From Sinisalibacter lacisalsi (GTDB taxonomy: Bacteria; Pseudomonadota; Alphaproteobacteria; Rhodobacterales; Rhodobacteraceae), in NCBI RefSeq assembly GCF_014640115.1, contig NZ_BMGI01000003.1, positions 62,001-126,000 on the forward strand: DNA of 64,000 nucleotides, in the 5' to 3' direction. Positions 37,299-47,872 of the stretch are shown here, one piece after another (position 1 is the first letter of the stretch; each line of letters opens with the position of its first letter). The position numbers and the translations under genes are program-made. The notes under the pieces are model-generated. The model worked only from the letters and a program-made list of their open reading frames with translations. It was not told where the DNA came from and ran no database searches.

Positions 37299-38452
37299 GC
37301 AGCCGCCATCGAATTCGCGAGCGTATCGAGGATGCGCTGCGTCGCCCGTCCGTCGCCGTATGGATTGTGGGCGCAGCTCATTTCGTCATAAGCCGCCCGG
37401 TCGCTGAGCAGCCGCAGGGCTTCGTTCACGATCAGCGCGGTATCCGTGCCGACGAGCCGGACGGTGCCCACCTCGACCGCTTCCGGCCGTTCGGTGGTAT
37501 CGCGCATCAACAGCACAGGCTTGCCGAGCGCCGGCGCTTCCTCCTGGATCCCGCCCGAGTCGGTGATGATGATGTGCGACCGGTTCATCAGCCAGACGAA
37601 GGGCAGGTAATCCAAAGGCTCGATCAGGTGGATGTTCCCGGCGCCCCCGAGGATGCGCTGCACCGGTTCGCGGACATTGGGGTTGAGATGCATCGGGTAG
37701 ACGATATCGACATCGGGGCGCCGCTCCGCGATCTGGCGCAGCGCCTGGCAGATGCGCTCGAACCCGCCACCGAAGCTTTCGCGGCGATGCCCGGTGACGA
37801 GCACCACGCGCCGCCCGGGCGCGAGAAAGCCGAATTGCCCGGCCAGCGCCCGCTCGGTGGCCGGGTCGGACCGGATCAGGTCGAGCACCTTGAACAGGGC
37901 GTCGATCACCGTGTTGCCGGTCACCGTGATGCGCTCTTCGGGAATGTTTTCGCGCAGAAGGCTGGCGCGGGAGGACGCCGTCGGCGCGAAGTGCAGCGCG
38001 GCCAGCGACCCGGCGACCCGCCGGTTGCCTTCCTCGGGCCAGGGAGAATGGATATTGCCGGTTCTGAGCCCGGCCTCCACGTGGCCAACCGGAATACGTG
38101 CGTAGAACGCCGCGAGGGTGGCGGCGAGCGTCGTCGCCGTGTCGCCATGCACGAGCACGAAATCGGGGCGGGACCTGGCCAGAACCTCGCGTAACCCGAG
38201 CAGGATATCGGAGGTCAGGCCGTAAAGATCCTGCCCCGGCCGCATCACGTCGAGATCGTAATCGGGGGTGATCCCGAACAGGCCGGTGACCTGGTCCAGC
38301 ATCTCACGGTGTTGCGCCGTGACGCAGACCTGGTCGTCGAACCGCGGATCCGCGGCAAGCCCGGTGACGACGGGCGCCATCTTGATGGCTTCGGGCCGGG
38401 TCCCGAAAACGATCAGAACGCGCATCTTCGGGGTGATCTTCAACAGCTGCAT
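37295..38452 (-). CDS. wecB: UDP-N-acetylglucosamine 2-epimerase (non-hydrolysing)
   Basis: 385 residues from ATG 38452, which has a GGGGAG ribosome site; ATG 38425 ([16 protein letters not shown]) would give the canonical 376 residues. Motifs are [34 protein letters not shown] and [16 protein letters not shown]. It interconverts UDP-GlcNAc and UDP-ManNAc, feeding WecC. It is the first gene of a minus-strand run reaching at least to 27874. The promoter probably lies in the AT-richer stretch 38500-38570. Confidence 0.92.
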   Translation of the reverse strand: MQLLKITPKMRVLIVFGTRPEAIKMAPVVTGLAADPRFDDQVCVTAQHREMLDQVTGLFGITPDYDLDVMRPGQDLYGLTSDILLGLREVLARSRPDFVLVHGDTATTLAATLAAFYARIPVGHVEAGLRTGNIHSPWPEEGNRRVAGSLAALHFAPTASSRASLLRENIPEERITVTGNTVIDALFKVLDLIRSDPATERALAGQFGFLAPGRRVVLVTGHRRESFGGGFERICQALRQIAERRPDVDIVYPMHLNPNVREPVQRILGGAGNIHLIEPLDYLPFVWLMNRSHIIITDSGGIQEEAPALGKPVLLMRDTTERPEAVEVGTVRLVGTDTALIVNEALRLLSDRAAYDEMSCAHNPYGDGRATQRILDTLANSMAAA

Positions 38453-38970
38453 ACCGACGTGCTCCCCGCAAATCCATCTCGACCGCCGCGTGCGCCTCGA
38501 TCTTCGAACCGGGAACAACCTTAACGCGATCAACAATGACCAACTGCTACTATGAAACGAGTTACATGGGAAGTACTTGGTGCCGGGGCACGCGAAAAAA
38601 GCGGGCCTGACGTGCGGCTCGGCTCGGAAAACAGGTCTTGAAGATGTCGAAACTCGGCTCGCCCGGCTTTTCAAGATGGTCAGGGGGCACCTGCCGCGAC
38701 GTGATGCCACCCCGGCGCACCTGCTGTGCCGGTGTCCGGCAACAGAAGCCGGATTCGTCAGTTTCGCTCTTGAGATCTGGACTTGCCCGGAGGGTCAAAG
38801 GGCAAGTGGCGGAGGGGATGGGAGCAATACCAGCCTTGCCACCCTTCCGTAGATTTTGCCTATTTAACTGATATTATTGATATAATACATCATCCGGTAT
38901 CATTGACTTGCAGCCAGCCTCAGTAAATGGCACACAAAAAGTGTCTCTAACTGTATCCACGATTCCGCCG
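38453..38970. other. Intergenic region, no gene recognised
   Basis: The left part (38500-38570) is relatively AT-rich and probably carries the wecB promoter. The middle looks like former coding or spacer sequence without a convincing frame. Bases 38855-38965 are clearly AT-rich compared with the window and lead into the integrase remnant. No tRNA or obvious attachment repeat was found. Confidence 0.6.
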
Positions 38971-39573
38971 ATGCCCAAATCACTCTCAACTGATTTATCT
39001 ATCCGCAAGTGGAGAGCTGCGGGCCCAGGTGAAGCTCGCAGCACAGGTGGGCGTGATGGCCTGTATGTTCGTGGTTGGCCCAGTGGCGCCAAGGCATTCT
39101 ATTTTCGGACCGGAACGTGGTTGAAAATTGGCGACTACCCCGATGTGAGCCTGGCGACCGCCCGGGAACTGGCTGTCGTTGCGAAGCGCCTCAAGAAAGA
39201 GGGGTTTCCGAACTCTGCCTTGAAGCGCGGATTCGAAAACTGCCGAACCGGCGTGGAGCTGGAGGGGATTGTCCGAGGCGAGCTCTTGGCTGGTCTCAGC
39301 CATGACAGGACATCAGCCGTTCCCACCTACTCACAGATGTGGGAACTCTGGTTCGCGGACGTGGAACCTACGCTTCAGGTAGGTCCCAGTCGACGCCGGC
39401 CACGCGCGATCCACGAACACCACATCGCACCGACGCTGGGCGAGCGCCCGATCAACCAGATCCGCAGGCGAGAGATCTTCGACCTACTGCTGCCTCTGTT
39501 CCGCGAGAAACCCACGACAGCTGGACACGCGCTTGGCCATATTGACATGCTCCCCCGAGAGTCCGCGTTTATT
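38971..39573 (+). pseudogene. Tyrosine integrase (DUF4102/P4 type), 3' truncated by IS
   Basis: About 200 residues remain from ATG 38971 (a TTG at 38908 is also in frame). The N-terminal DUF4102 arm-binding domain is recognisable: KWRAAGPGEARSTGGRDGLYVRGWPSGAKAFYFR and LKIGDYPDVSLATAREL. The core-binding region runs to about FREKPTTAGHALGHIDML. The frame then enters the IS3 end and stops at 39579, so the whole catalytic domain (R-H-R-Y) is gone. Base composition is lower in GC than the flanks. It marks a former integrative element. Confidence 0.85.
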
Positions 39574-39871
39574 GGTTAGCTCTGTTCAGGGTTTGGTCCT
39601 CTCTTGACCGTTGATGATACTCCCATGGGGTGAGCCCGTCGAGGCTCGAGTGGGGGCGGTGATGGTTGTAGTCGTCGCGCCATGCCGCGATCAAATGGCG
39701 GGCGTGGCGCAGGTTGGCAAAGAGATGCTCGTTCAGGCACTCGTCCCTCAGGCGGCCATTGAAGCTTTCCACGAACCCGTTCTGCATCGGTTTGCCCGGC
39801 GCGATGTAGTGCCATTCGACGCCGCGCTCTTGCTGCCATTTCAGGATCGCATTCGAGGTCAGCTCCGTCCC
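39569..39871 (-). pseudogene. IS3 transposase OrfB, C-terminal fragment
   Basis: About 100 residues beginning [17 protein letters not shown] and containing the catalytic Glu in [14 protein letters not shown], then [16 protein letters not shown]. This is the second half of the rve integrase core. The two catalytic Asp residues lie in the other fragment (41501-42048). The stop codon (39569-39571) falls just outside the inverted repeat, so it is supplied by flanking DNA. Confidence 0.85.
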
Positions 39872-40007
39872 ATAGCACGTCGGGAACAGGCGCTGCCGAC
39901 AGGTTATGGCCGCGCGCGCAGCCTCCACATTGCGCAGCGGGTGGCCATAACCGGGTCTCAGGTCTCAACAGTGGTTTTGCTGAACCACACCGCTGAGGAG
40001 ACCGGCT

Positions 40008-41264
40008 ATGACCGTCCACCATACTACCGCCGCGACCGTTCTGGTCGCCATCGACATTTCCAAGCACCGCCACGAGGTACTGATCGCTGTTCCGGGGAAG
40101 AAGCGCCGCCGTCGTTTGACGGTTATGAATACCCTGGAGGACTTCCAGCGCCTCTCCACGGCCCTTGCCAGCTACGACCTGCCGGTTCGGATCGGGTTTG
40201 AGGCGACCGGCAATTATCACAGGCCCCTCGCGCATCATCTCGGACAGCTCGGGTTCGAGTTGAAGCTGGTGTCGTCCGTCGGATTGGCCCGGACGCGCGA
40301 GGCGCTGCACAACAGCTGGGACAAGAATGACCCGAAGGATGCTCAGGTCATCCTGCACATGCTGGAGATCGGCGCGGTGCAGTTCTTCCATGACCCGCTG
40401 GCGTCCGGCACCGCCGACATCCAGGAGCTGTCGAAGACCCACGAGATCGTCTCGCGGTCGAAGACCGAGCTGTGGCACCGCATCCTGACGCATTACCTGC
40501 CGCTCTACTTCCCAGAGGCCGAACGGTTTCATCGCAGCTCGCGAACCGACTGGTTCCTGGCGTTCCTTGAGAAGTATCCAACGCCGATGATGATCACGAC
40601 CATGGGCCGGGACGCCTTCATCGCTGATGCCTGGCAGGTGGTTGGCAAGAAGGTCTCCAAAGAGCGCCTGCTTTCAGATATTTACGCCACTGCCGTCGAC
40701 TCTGTCGGACTACCGGTGGATCCGGATTCCGACGCTGTCCGCATGTTTCGTCTCGTTCTCGCCGAAGGGCGGAGCCTTGTCCGCCAGCGCAACGAGATTG
40801 AGGCCCGGGCGGTCGAGTTGCTCTCCGATCTGCCTGACTACCAGTTGCTGACAACCATTCCCGGCATCGGTCCAATCAACGCCATGACCATCCTGGCCGA
40901 AGCAGGCGACCTGCGTCGGTTCCGACATCACCGGCAGTTCCTGAAGTTCTGCGGCATGGACCTTGCCACGGTTCAGTCCGGCATGTTCCGCGGCCAGAGC
41001 CGCATCTCGAAGTACGGCAATGCCCGCCTGCGTCGTACGCTCTGGATGGCCGGCCAGACAGCCGTTCTCAAGCGGACCAACAGCTTCCGCGACAAATTCG
41101 AACGATACATCTCGAAGGATCGACATAACGCCCATCTGCGCCGCAAGGCTTACACCGCTATCGCGGCAAAGATGGCGCGCACAGTACACGCCGTGGTCAA
41201 AAACGGCGAACCCTATCGCCCCTTCTTTGAGGGGGTGAGCCCAGGCGGAAGGACCTCTCTCTGA
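40008..41264 (+). CDS. IS110-family transposase (DEDD recombinase)
   Basis: 418 residues. The N-terminal RuvC-like DEDD domain shows AIDISKHRHEV (Asp), RIGFEATGNYH (Glu) and DKNDPKDAQVI (Asp-x-x-Asp). The C-terminal transposase_20 domain has LTTIPGIGPINAMTILAEAGDLRRF, MDLATVQSGMFRGQSRISKYGNARLRR, with the conserved Ser region. The gene appears intact, so the element may be active. IS110-family enzymes recombine guided by an element-encoded bridge RNA. Confidence 0.92.
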   Translation: MTVHHTTAATVLVAIDISKHRHEVLIAVPGKKRRRRLTVMNTLEDFQRLSTALASYDLPVRIGFEATGNYHRPLAHHLGQLGFELKLVSSVGLARTREALHNSWDKNDPKDAQVILHMLEIGAVQFFHDPLASGTADIQELSKTHEIVSRSKTELWHRILTHYLPLYFPEAERFHRSSRTDWFLAFLEKYPTPMMITTMGRDAFIADAWQVVGKKVSKERLLSDIYATAVDSVGLPVDPDSDAVRMFRLVLAEGRSLVRQRNEIEARAVELLSDLPDYQLLTTIPGIGPINAMTILAEAGDLRRFRHHRQFLKFCGMDLATVQSGMFRGQSRISKYGNARLRRTLWMAGQTAVLKRTNSFRDKFERYISKDRHNAHLRRKAYTAIAAKMARTVHAVVKNGEPYRPFFEGVSPGGRTSL

Positions 41265-41483
41265 CATGAGCCGTGGAGGCAGGCATCTGACCTCGTAGAT
41301 AATGTTCGGGCCTTCTGCTTGGGATTTGGGATCTCGTATTAAGGACGGTGAGGGCCGCCGCTGCGCGTACCCTGTGTTTGCTATGGAAGAGATCATTTCT
41401 TGACGGCAGAGCCCGTCTGGGCAACCTTATCACGGTATCCGGACAGCCGGATGCCACACGACCTGCTGACCTAAGCAGCCAGA
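41265..41483 (+). ncRNA. Candidate bridge RNA region of the IS1111-type element
   Basis: This 219-base 3' non-coding end is about twice as long as the 5' non-coding end (39889-40007). In IS1111-type elements the bridge RNA is reported in the 3' non-coding end. Internal pairing possibilities are visible (for example GACGGCAGAGCCCGTC near 41402-41418). No sequence family could be checked, so this is placement by element layout. Confidence 0.35.
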
Positions 41484-41500
41484 TGTTCCCGACATAGGAC

Positions 41501-42048
41501 GTTGTCTGACACCACCATGCAAGGATAGCCCCGCATCTCCGCAATCCGGTCCAGCTCCCTGGCGACACGGATGCCCGACAGAGACGTGTCGACCACCGAG
41601 GCCAGGCATTCCCGGCTGAAGTCGTCGATCACGTTCAGGATACGGAACCTGCGCCCCTCAGAGAGCGTGTCGGACACGAAGTCGAGCGACCAGCGCTGGT
41701 TCGGACCTTGCGGGATCGCCATCGGTGCCCTGGTGCCAACAGCGCGTTTGCGCCCGCCTCGTTTACGCACTGTTAACCCTTCCTCCTTGTAGAGCCGGTA
41801 GAGCTTCCTCCAGTTCACTTCCCAGCCCTCCCGCTTCAGCAGGATGTGGAGCCGCCGATAGCCGAACCGTCGCCGTTCGGCAGACAGCTCGCGGAGCCGC
41901 CGGCGCAGCGTCGTATCCTCCGACCGCTTCGGTTGCCGCCGGTAGACACGCGGATCGATCCCGGCCAGCGCACAGGCACGGCGCTGCGAATAGCTCTTCT
42001 CTTTCATGGCCCAGTCCACGGCGCGTCGCCTCGAACCGGGCCTCAGAA
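41501..42048 (-). pseudogene. IS3 transposase OrfB, N-terminal fragment
   Basis: HTH_21-like N-terminus (KSYSQRRACALAGIDPRVYRR) followed by the first half of the rve core: RWSLDFVSDTL with the first catalytic Asp and CMVVSDN with the second. It breaks after SDN at 41501; the continuation GTELTSN is at 39871. A short tail read into the IS110 element ends at 41471. It is joined to OrfA by probable -1 frameshifting, so the GTG at 42019 need not be a start. Confidence 0.85.
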
Positions 42049-42309
42049 GTTTTTTCCCAACATCTCCTTGAGAGTGGCCACGTCGAGCATCTGCTCGGCC
42101 AGCATCTTCTTCAGCTTGGCGTTCTCCGCCTCCAACGCCTTCAGACGCCGTGCGTCAGACAATTCCATGCCGCCGTACTTCGATCGCCACTTGTAGAACG
42201 TCGCGTCGCTGATCCCGTGCTTGCGGCACAGCTCCTTCGCACCGAGCCCAGCCTGATGCTCCTTCAAGATGCCAATGATCTGCTCTTCGCTGAAACGGCT
42301 TCTCTTCAT
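42043..42309 (-). CDS. IS3-family transposase OrfA
   Basis: 88 residues starting MKRSRFSEEQIIGILKEHQA, the HTH_Tnp_1 domain of the IS407-type OrfA, followed by a short leucine-rich coil (KALEAENAKLKKMLAEQM). An A6C slippery run (42049-42055 on the minus strand) directly precedes the stop. A -1 shift there enters the OrfB frame, the usual way IS3 elements make OrfAB. Confidence 0.9.
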   Translation of the reverse strand: MKRSRFSEEQIIGILKEHQAGLGAKELCRKHGISDATFYKWRSKYGGMELSDARRLKALEAENAKLKKMLAEQMLDVATLKEMLGKNF

Positions 42310-42375
42310 CGTCTGTCTCCTCAGTTGGAGAACAGGCTAACCTCAAACCGAGGACCTTTCACGGGAGCAGGTCAG

Positions 42376-42451
42376 TGGTCATAAGCTGCGGATCAGCGGG
42401 GCCTACGACCCCGATGCGCTGGTCCGGCTGATCTGGGGCCTGTCAGGATGA
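42376..42451 (+). pseudogene. IS66 TnpA C-terminal remnant
   Basis: Bases 42377-42451 encode [20 protein letters not shown] plus GLSG and a stop, the usual IS66 Orf1 ending. The TGA overlaps the tnpB ATG (ATGA), as in intact elements. The rest of the gene is gone at the IS3 boundary. Confidence 0.75.
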
Positions 42452-42795
42452 TCCCCGTCCCGGCAAACACGCGGGTTTGGCTGGCGGCCGGGGTGACCGA
42501 CATGCGGCGCGGGTTCACCACGCTCGCGGCCCAGGCTGAGACGGTGCTGAAGCAGGACCCGTTCGCGGGGCACATGTTCGTCTTCCGCGGTCGGCGCGGT
42601 GATCTGATCAAGATCATCTGGTGGGACGGTCAGGGCGCATGCCTGTTCTCGAAGCGCCTGGAGAGGGGGCGGTTCGTGTGGCCGTCGGCGACGGAGGGCA
42701 AGATCGCCGTGACGCCAGCGCAGCTGGCGATGCTGCTGGAGGGGATCGACTGGCGTCTGCCGCAGCGTAGCTGGCCGCCGCTCAAGGCAGGATAA
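42448..42795 (+). CDS. tnpB: IS66-family accessory protein TnpB (Orf2)
   Basis: 115 residues, the standard IS66 Orf2 size. Motifs are [34 protein letters not shown] and [21 protein letters not shown]. TnpB is required for IS66 transposition with TnpA and TnpC; its biochemical role is unknown. Coupled to the tnpA remnant by a four-base overlap. Confidence 0.93.
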   Translation: MIPVPANTRVWLAAGVTDMRRGFTTLAAQAETVLKQDPFAGHMFVFRGRRGDLIKIIWWDGQGACLFSKRLERGRFVWPSATEGKIAVTPAQLAMLLEGIDWRLPQRSWPPLKAG

Positions 42796-42854
42796 ACCGA
42801 GTGCGACAGCATGTTCGGGATTCCCGTTTCATCCTTGTTTTGCTATGATTAGCC

Positions 42855-44360
42855 ATGCTGGATGTGGCCAAATCCCTGCCAGAAGACCCCGAGGAGCTGC
42901 GGCGGTTCACGGCGCTTCTGCTCGCCGAAGTGAAGTCGCAGGCGATGTTGATAGAGAAGCTGCGTCATCAGCTGGCCGGTCACCGAAGCCATCGCTTTGG
43001 CACCTCGTCGGAGACGATCGAACAGCTTCAGCTGGCACTCGAGGCGAGCGAGGTCGCCGTCGCGAAGATGACCGCGAAGCTGCGGCTTCCGGACGAGGAG
43101 AAGAACAAGCCGAAGCGTCGTCCCATCCCCGATCACATCCCGCGCCAAGAGATCGAACTGACCACCGGCGACGAGGACTGTGCCCATTGCGGCGGAACCC
43201 TTCGCCGCCTCGGCGAGGACGTGACCGAAGAGCTGGAGTATGTTCCGGGCTGGTTCATCGTAAACCGGATCGTCCGTCCCCGCATGGCCTGTTCCGGTTG
43301 CGAAGCCTTCACCCAGGCCGCTTTGCCATCGCGACCGATCGAGCGCGGTCGCCCCGGTCCTGGTCTGCTGGCCCATGTCCTGGTCTCCAAATACGCCGAC
43401 CATCTGCCGCTCTATCGCCAGAGCCAGATCTTCGAGCGCGAGGGGCTTGACCTCGACCGCTCGACGCTGGCGGACTGGGTCGGCAAGTCCACCGCACTGC
43501 TGGAACCGCTCGCCGATGCCATCGGACGGCATGTGCTGGCCGGACAGGCGATCTTCGCGGACGACACCCCGGTGAAGATGCTGGCGCCCGGCACCGGCAA
43601 GACGGCGACAGCGCGTCTCTGGGCCTATGGTCGGGACGAGCGGCCTTGGAATGGCGATGCTCCACCCGCCAGCTGGTATTGCTTCTCGCCCGACCGGAAG
43701 GGACAGCATCCGAAGGATCATCTGGCAAGCTATCAAGGCTGGATGCACGCCGATGGCTACGCCGGGTTCGAGGACATCTACCGGTCCAGCGACATCCACG
43801 AGGTCGCCTGCATGGCCCATATCCGGCGCAAGTTCGTCGACGTCCACAGGGCCCAGGGATCGGCGATCGCCGACGAGGCCATCCGGCGCATCGCGCTGCT
43901 CTATGCCATCGAGAAGGAGGCGCGGGGATCGCCGCCGGACCGGCGTGTCGAGATCCGCCAAGCAAGAGCTGCGCCGATCTTCGATGGGTTGGAAAGTTGG
44001 CTTCACGACCAACTGCCGACGATCTCCGGCAAGTCGCCGCTGGCCATGGCGATCCGATACGGACTGACGCGAATGAAGCGGCTTCAGCCCTATCTTGATC
44101 ACGGCTTCCTCGAACTGGACAACAACACAGCCGAGCGCGCCATGCGATCGGTGGCCATCGGACGCAAGAACTACCTGTTCGTCGGCTCACAGACCGGCGG
44201 CCGCGCCGCCGCCATCGTATACACCCTGATCGAAACGGCCAAGCTGAATGGTGTGGACCCGCAAGGATGGCTCGCCGATACGCTGGCCTGCATCCCCGAC
44301 TACAAAATCACCCGCGTGGATGATCTCCTGCCGTGGAACTGGTCAAAATACGCGGCCTAA
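42855..44360 (+). CDS. tnpC: IS66-family transposase TnpC
   Basis: 501 residues, full length. An N-terminal coiled coil, a zinc-finger-like CAHCGGTLRRLGEDVTEELE motif with a second cysteine pair (MACSGCEAF), and the DDE core follow: IFADDTPVKML (Asp), GYAGFEDIY/HEVACMAHIRRKF, and DNNTAERAMRSVAIGRKNYLF with the Glu. The C-terminal DDE_Tnp_IS66_C tail ends LLPWNWSKYAA. Intact, but tnpA is truncated upstream. Confidence 0.93.
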   Translation: MLDVAKSLPEDPEELRRFTALLLAEVKSQAMLIEKLRHQLAGHRSHRFGTSSETIEQLQLALEASEVAVAKMTAKLRLPDEEKNKPKRRPIPDHIPRQEIELTTGDEDCAHCGGTLRRLGEDVTEELEYVPGWFIVNRIVRPRMACSGCEAFTQAALPSRPIERGRPGPGLLAHVLVSKYADHLPLYRQSQIFEREGLDLDRSTLADWVGKSTALLEPLADAIGRHVLAGQAIFADDTPVKMLAPGTGKTATARLWAYGRDERPWNGDAPPASWYCFSPDRKGQHPKDHLASYQGWMHADGYAGFEDIYRSSDIHEVACMAHIRRKFVDVHRAQGSAIADEAIRRIALLYAIEKEARGSPPDRRVEIRQARAAPIFDGLESWLHDQLPTISGKSPLAMAIRYGLTRMKRLQPYLDHGFLELDNNTAERAMRSVAIGRKNYLFVGSQTGGRAAAIVYTLIETAKLNGVDPQGWLADTLACIPDYKITRVDDLLPWNWSKYAA

Positions 44361-44372
44361 CCGGACGCTTAC

Positions 44373-44706
44373 GCCTCTTCGGATGCCCGCTTCGCTGGTT
44401 CGGCGTGATTGCGTGCCCGGTAACCCGGGCGCGGCCCGCGACGTGTTCCCATTCGAATACCGCTCCTGCGCTCGGGCCTGGAGTGCCGCGATGCCACTCA
44501 ATCGAGCGCCTCGAAAGTTGCGCCGTCGTGACCGGGGGCGCGGAGTTCGCCCTGTCGATCCGCCTGTTGCTGAATTCCACGACATCCCGCCCGAAAAATG
44601 GGCAATCCGGATCATCATGACTGGAACGCTGGCCCTGATCCAGCGCTTGGTCTGGTCCGCACCGGCGCAAGGCGTAGCGTTCGACTCGTCAAAGCCGGAG
44701 CCGCGA
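44373..44706. other. Gap between IS66 end and ureD, no gene recognised
   Basis: Frames in this 334-base stretch lack family resemblance or ribosome sites. It is probably the residue of the region that stood upstream of ureD before the IS events. No convincing promoter was seen, so how the urease operon is transcribed is unclear. Confidence 0.5.
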
Positions 44707-45525
44707 ATGCCCCCGAACACGAGTGCGATCCCCCGTTTCGAGCGCAGCCACGGCTTGGCCCATGTACGGCTGCGCCCGGGGCCGGCGGGGGCGCGGCTGG
44801 AAGGACTGGAACAGGCTGGATCGGCGAAGGCGTTCATTCATCGCGGGGTGTCCGGGCTGGAGGTGGTGTTTCTCAACACCTCGGGTGGCCTCGCCGGCGG
44901 CGACCACTTGCGCTATCGGCTCGATCTGGCGGCCGGCTGCCAAGCAACGGCCACCACCCAGACCGCCGAGCGCGCTTACCGCAGCAACGGGCCGGAGGCG
45001 AAAGTTTCCGTCGAGCACCGGCTCGGCGCGGGGGCGACGCTCGATTGGCTGCCGCAGGAAACCATCCTGTTCGACGACAGCGCCCTGCGCCGCGAGACGG
45101 TGATCGAACTGGGCAGGGGCGCCGCCTGCCTGATGCTGGAAGCCGTGGTTCTGGGCCGCGCGGCGATGGGAGAAACCCTTGCCCGTATCGCCTTCTCCGA
45201 CCGGCGCCGCATCCTGCGCGAAGGGCGCCACGTGTTCATCGAGCCGCTTCGGCTGGGCACCGAGGCGCTCACCTCCGGCGTGGCCGTTCTGCACGGCGCG
45301 CGCGCCTTCGCGACGCTGGTCATGGTCAGGCCGGGGGCGGAAGACGCCGTGGGTCCGGTGCGCGCGCAGCTGGACGAGGCGGGCGTATCCGGTGGCGCTT
45401 CGGGGTTCGACGGCAAGTTGGTGGTCCGGCTCATGGCGGCGGATGGGTGGCCGCTCAGAAAACAGATCCTGCGGCTGCTGGCGGTGCTCAAGCCGGGCCC
45501 GCCGCCGCGGGTATGGCAGATCTAG
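44707..45525 (+). CDS. ureD: Urease accessory protein UreD
   Basis: 272 residues from ATG 44707, giving the usual MPPNTSAIPRFERSHG start; the frame upstream is open but unlike UreD. Motifs are VVFLNTSGGLAGGDHL, TTQTAERAYRS and WLPQETILFDDSALRR. UreD, with UreF and UreG, forms the scaffold that binds apo-urease for nickel loading. First gene of ureDABCEFG, the common order in Rhodobacterales. Confidence 0.92.
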   Translation: MPPNTSAIPRFERSHGLAHVRLRPGPAGARLEGLEQAGSAKAFIHRGVSGLEVVFLNTSGGLAGGDHLRYRLDLAAGCQATATTQTAERAYRSNGPEAKVSVEHRLGAGATLDWLPQETILFDDSALRRETVIELGRGAACLMLEAVVLGRAAMGETLARIAFSDRRRILREGRHVFIEPLRLGTEALTSGVAVLHGARAFATLVMVRPGAEDAVGPVRAQLDEAGVSGGASGFDGKLVVRLMAADGWPLRKQILRLLAVLKPGPPPRVWQI

Positions 45526-45537
45526 GAGACCGACGAG

Positions 45538-45840
45538 ATGAACCTCACTCCCCGGGAAAAGGACAAGCTGCTGATCAGCCTCGCCGCCATGGTGGCACGC
45601 GGGCGGCTGGAACGTGGCGTGAAGCTCAATCACCCCGAGGCGGTGGCGCTGATCACCGATTTCGTGGTCGAAGGCGCGCGCGATGGCCGTGCCGTTTCCG
45701 ACCTGATGGCCGCGGGGGCGCATGTGATCACCGCCGAGCAATGCATGGAGGGAATCCCCGAGATGATCCACTCGGTGCAGGTCGAGGCGACCTTTCCTGA
45801 CGGCACCAAGCTTGTCACCGTGCACAACCCGATCCGATAG
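45538..45840 (+). CDS. ureA: Urease subunit gamma
   Basis: 100 residues, exact family length. [24 protein letters not shown]-like start, with [21 protein letters not shown] and TVHNPIR at the end, as in all UreA proteins. Structural subunit of the (alpha beta gamma)3 urease. Twelve bases after ureD. Confidence 0.96.
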   Translation: MNLTPREKDKLLISLAAMVARGRLERGVKLNHPEAVALITDFVVEGARDGRAVSDLMAAGAHVITAEQCMEGIPEMIHSVQVEATFPDGTKLVTVHNPIR

Positions 45841-45849
45841 GAGGCGCCG

Positions 45850-46155
45850 ATGATCCCCGGAGAAACTATGCCCGCCGAGGGCGAGATCACGTTGAATGCG
45901 GGCGCGCCGGTCACGGTGCTGATGGTGGCCAATACCGGCGACCGCCCGGTGCAGGTCGGCAGCCACTACCATTTCGCCGAGGCCAACCCGGCGCTGGACT
46001 TCGACCGCGCCGCCGCGCGCGGGCAGCGGCTCGACATTCCCGCCGGCACGGCGGTTCGGTTCGAGCCCGGGCAGGCGCGCGAAGTTCGGCTGGTGCCCTA
46101 TGGCGGGGCGCGGCGGGTGTTCGGTTTCAATGGCGGCGTGATGGGAGAGCTCTGA
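45850..46155 (+). CDS. ureB: Urease subunit beta
   Basis: 101 residues, usual length. [16 protein letters not shown] start, [26 protein letters not shown] core and [17 protein letters not shown] end are diagnostic. Structural subunit that helps position the alpha subunit. Nine bases after ureA, and one base before ureC. Confidence 0.96.
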   Translation: MIPGETMPAEGEITLNAGAPVTVLMVANTGDRPVQVGSHYHFAEANPALDFDRAAARGQRLDIPAGTAVRFEPGQAREVRLVPYGGARRVFGFNGGVMGEL

Positions 46156-46156
46156 A

Positions 46157-47863
<1,707 letters not shown>

Positions 47864-47872
47864 GGCTGGTTG

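Larger units (their letters stand above)
39872..41500 (+). mobile_element. IS110-family (IS1111-type) insertion element
   Basis: About 1.63 kb inserted in the IS3 transposase gene. Subterminal inverted repeats GTCGGGAACA (39879-39888) and TGTTCCCGAC (41484-41493) lie a few bases inside the junctions, a feature of the IS1111 subgroup. There is no terminal repeat or target duplication, as expected for IS110 elements. Junctions are placed by restoring the IS3 OrfB frame and are uncertain by a few bases because ATAG occurs at both ends. Confidence 0.8.
39574..42342 (-). mobile_element. IS3-family element (IS407-like), split by an IS110-family element
   Basis: Terminal inverted repeats GGTTAGCTCTGTTC (39574-39587) and GAACAGGCTAACC (42330-42342) bound OrfA and the two halves of OrfB, all on the minus strand. 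The IS110/IS1111 element at 39872-41500 interrupts OrfB. Removing it restores one OrfB frame. The left end abuts the integrase remnant and the right end abuts an IS66 tnpA fragment; no target duplication is visible, suggesting deletion or recombination after insertion. Confidence 0.85.
42343..44372 (+). mobile_element. IS66-family element, left end lost
   Basis: Contains the C-terminus of TnpA, complete TnpB and TnpC, and a right terminal repeat TAACCGGACGCTTAC (44358-44372) like other IS66 ends. The left end and most of tnpA are missing at the IS3 junction, so it cannot move by itself. The urease genes begin 334 bases after its right end. Confidence 0.82.

Noticed and set aside
38562-38871. 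Short frames of 70-90 residues between wecB and the integrase remnant
   Set aside because: Overlapping on both strands, no ribosome sites, no similarity to known families.
38860-38965. Possible tRNA or att site next to the integrase remnant
   Set aside because: AT-rich, but no cloverleaf, CCA-like end or direct repeat found.
44333-44620. 95-residue frame between tnpC and ureD
   Set aside because: No ribosome site or family similarity and it overlaps the end of IS66 tnpC; treated as non-coding.
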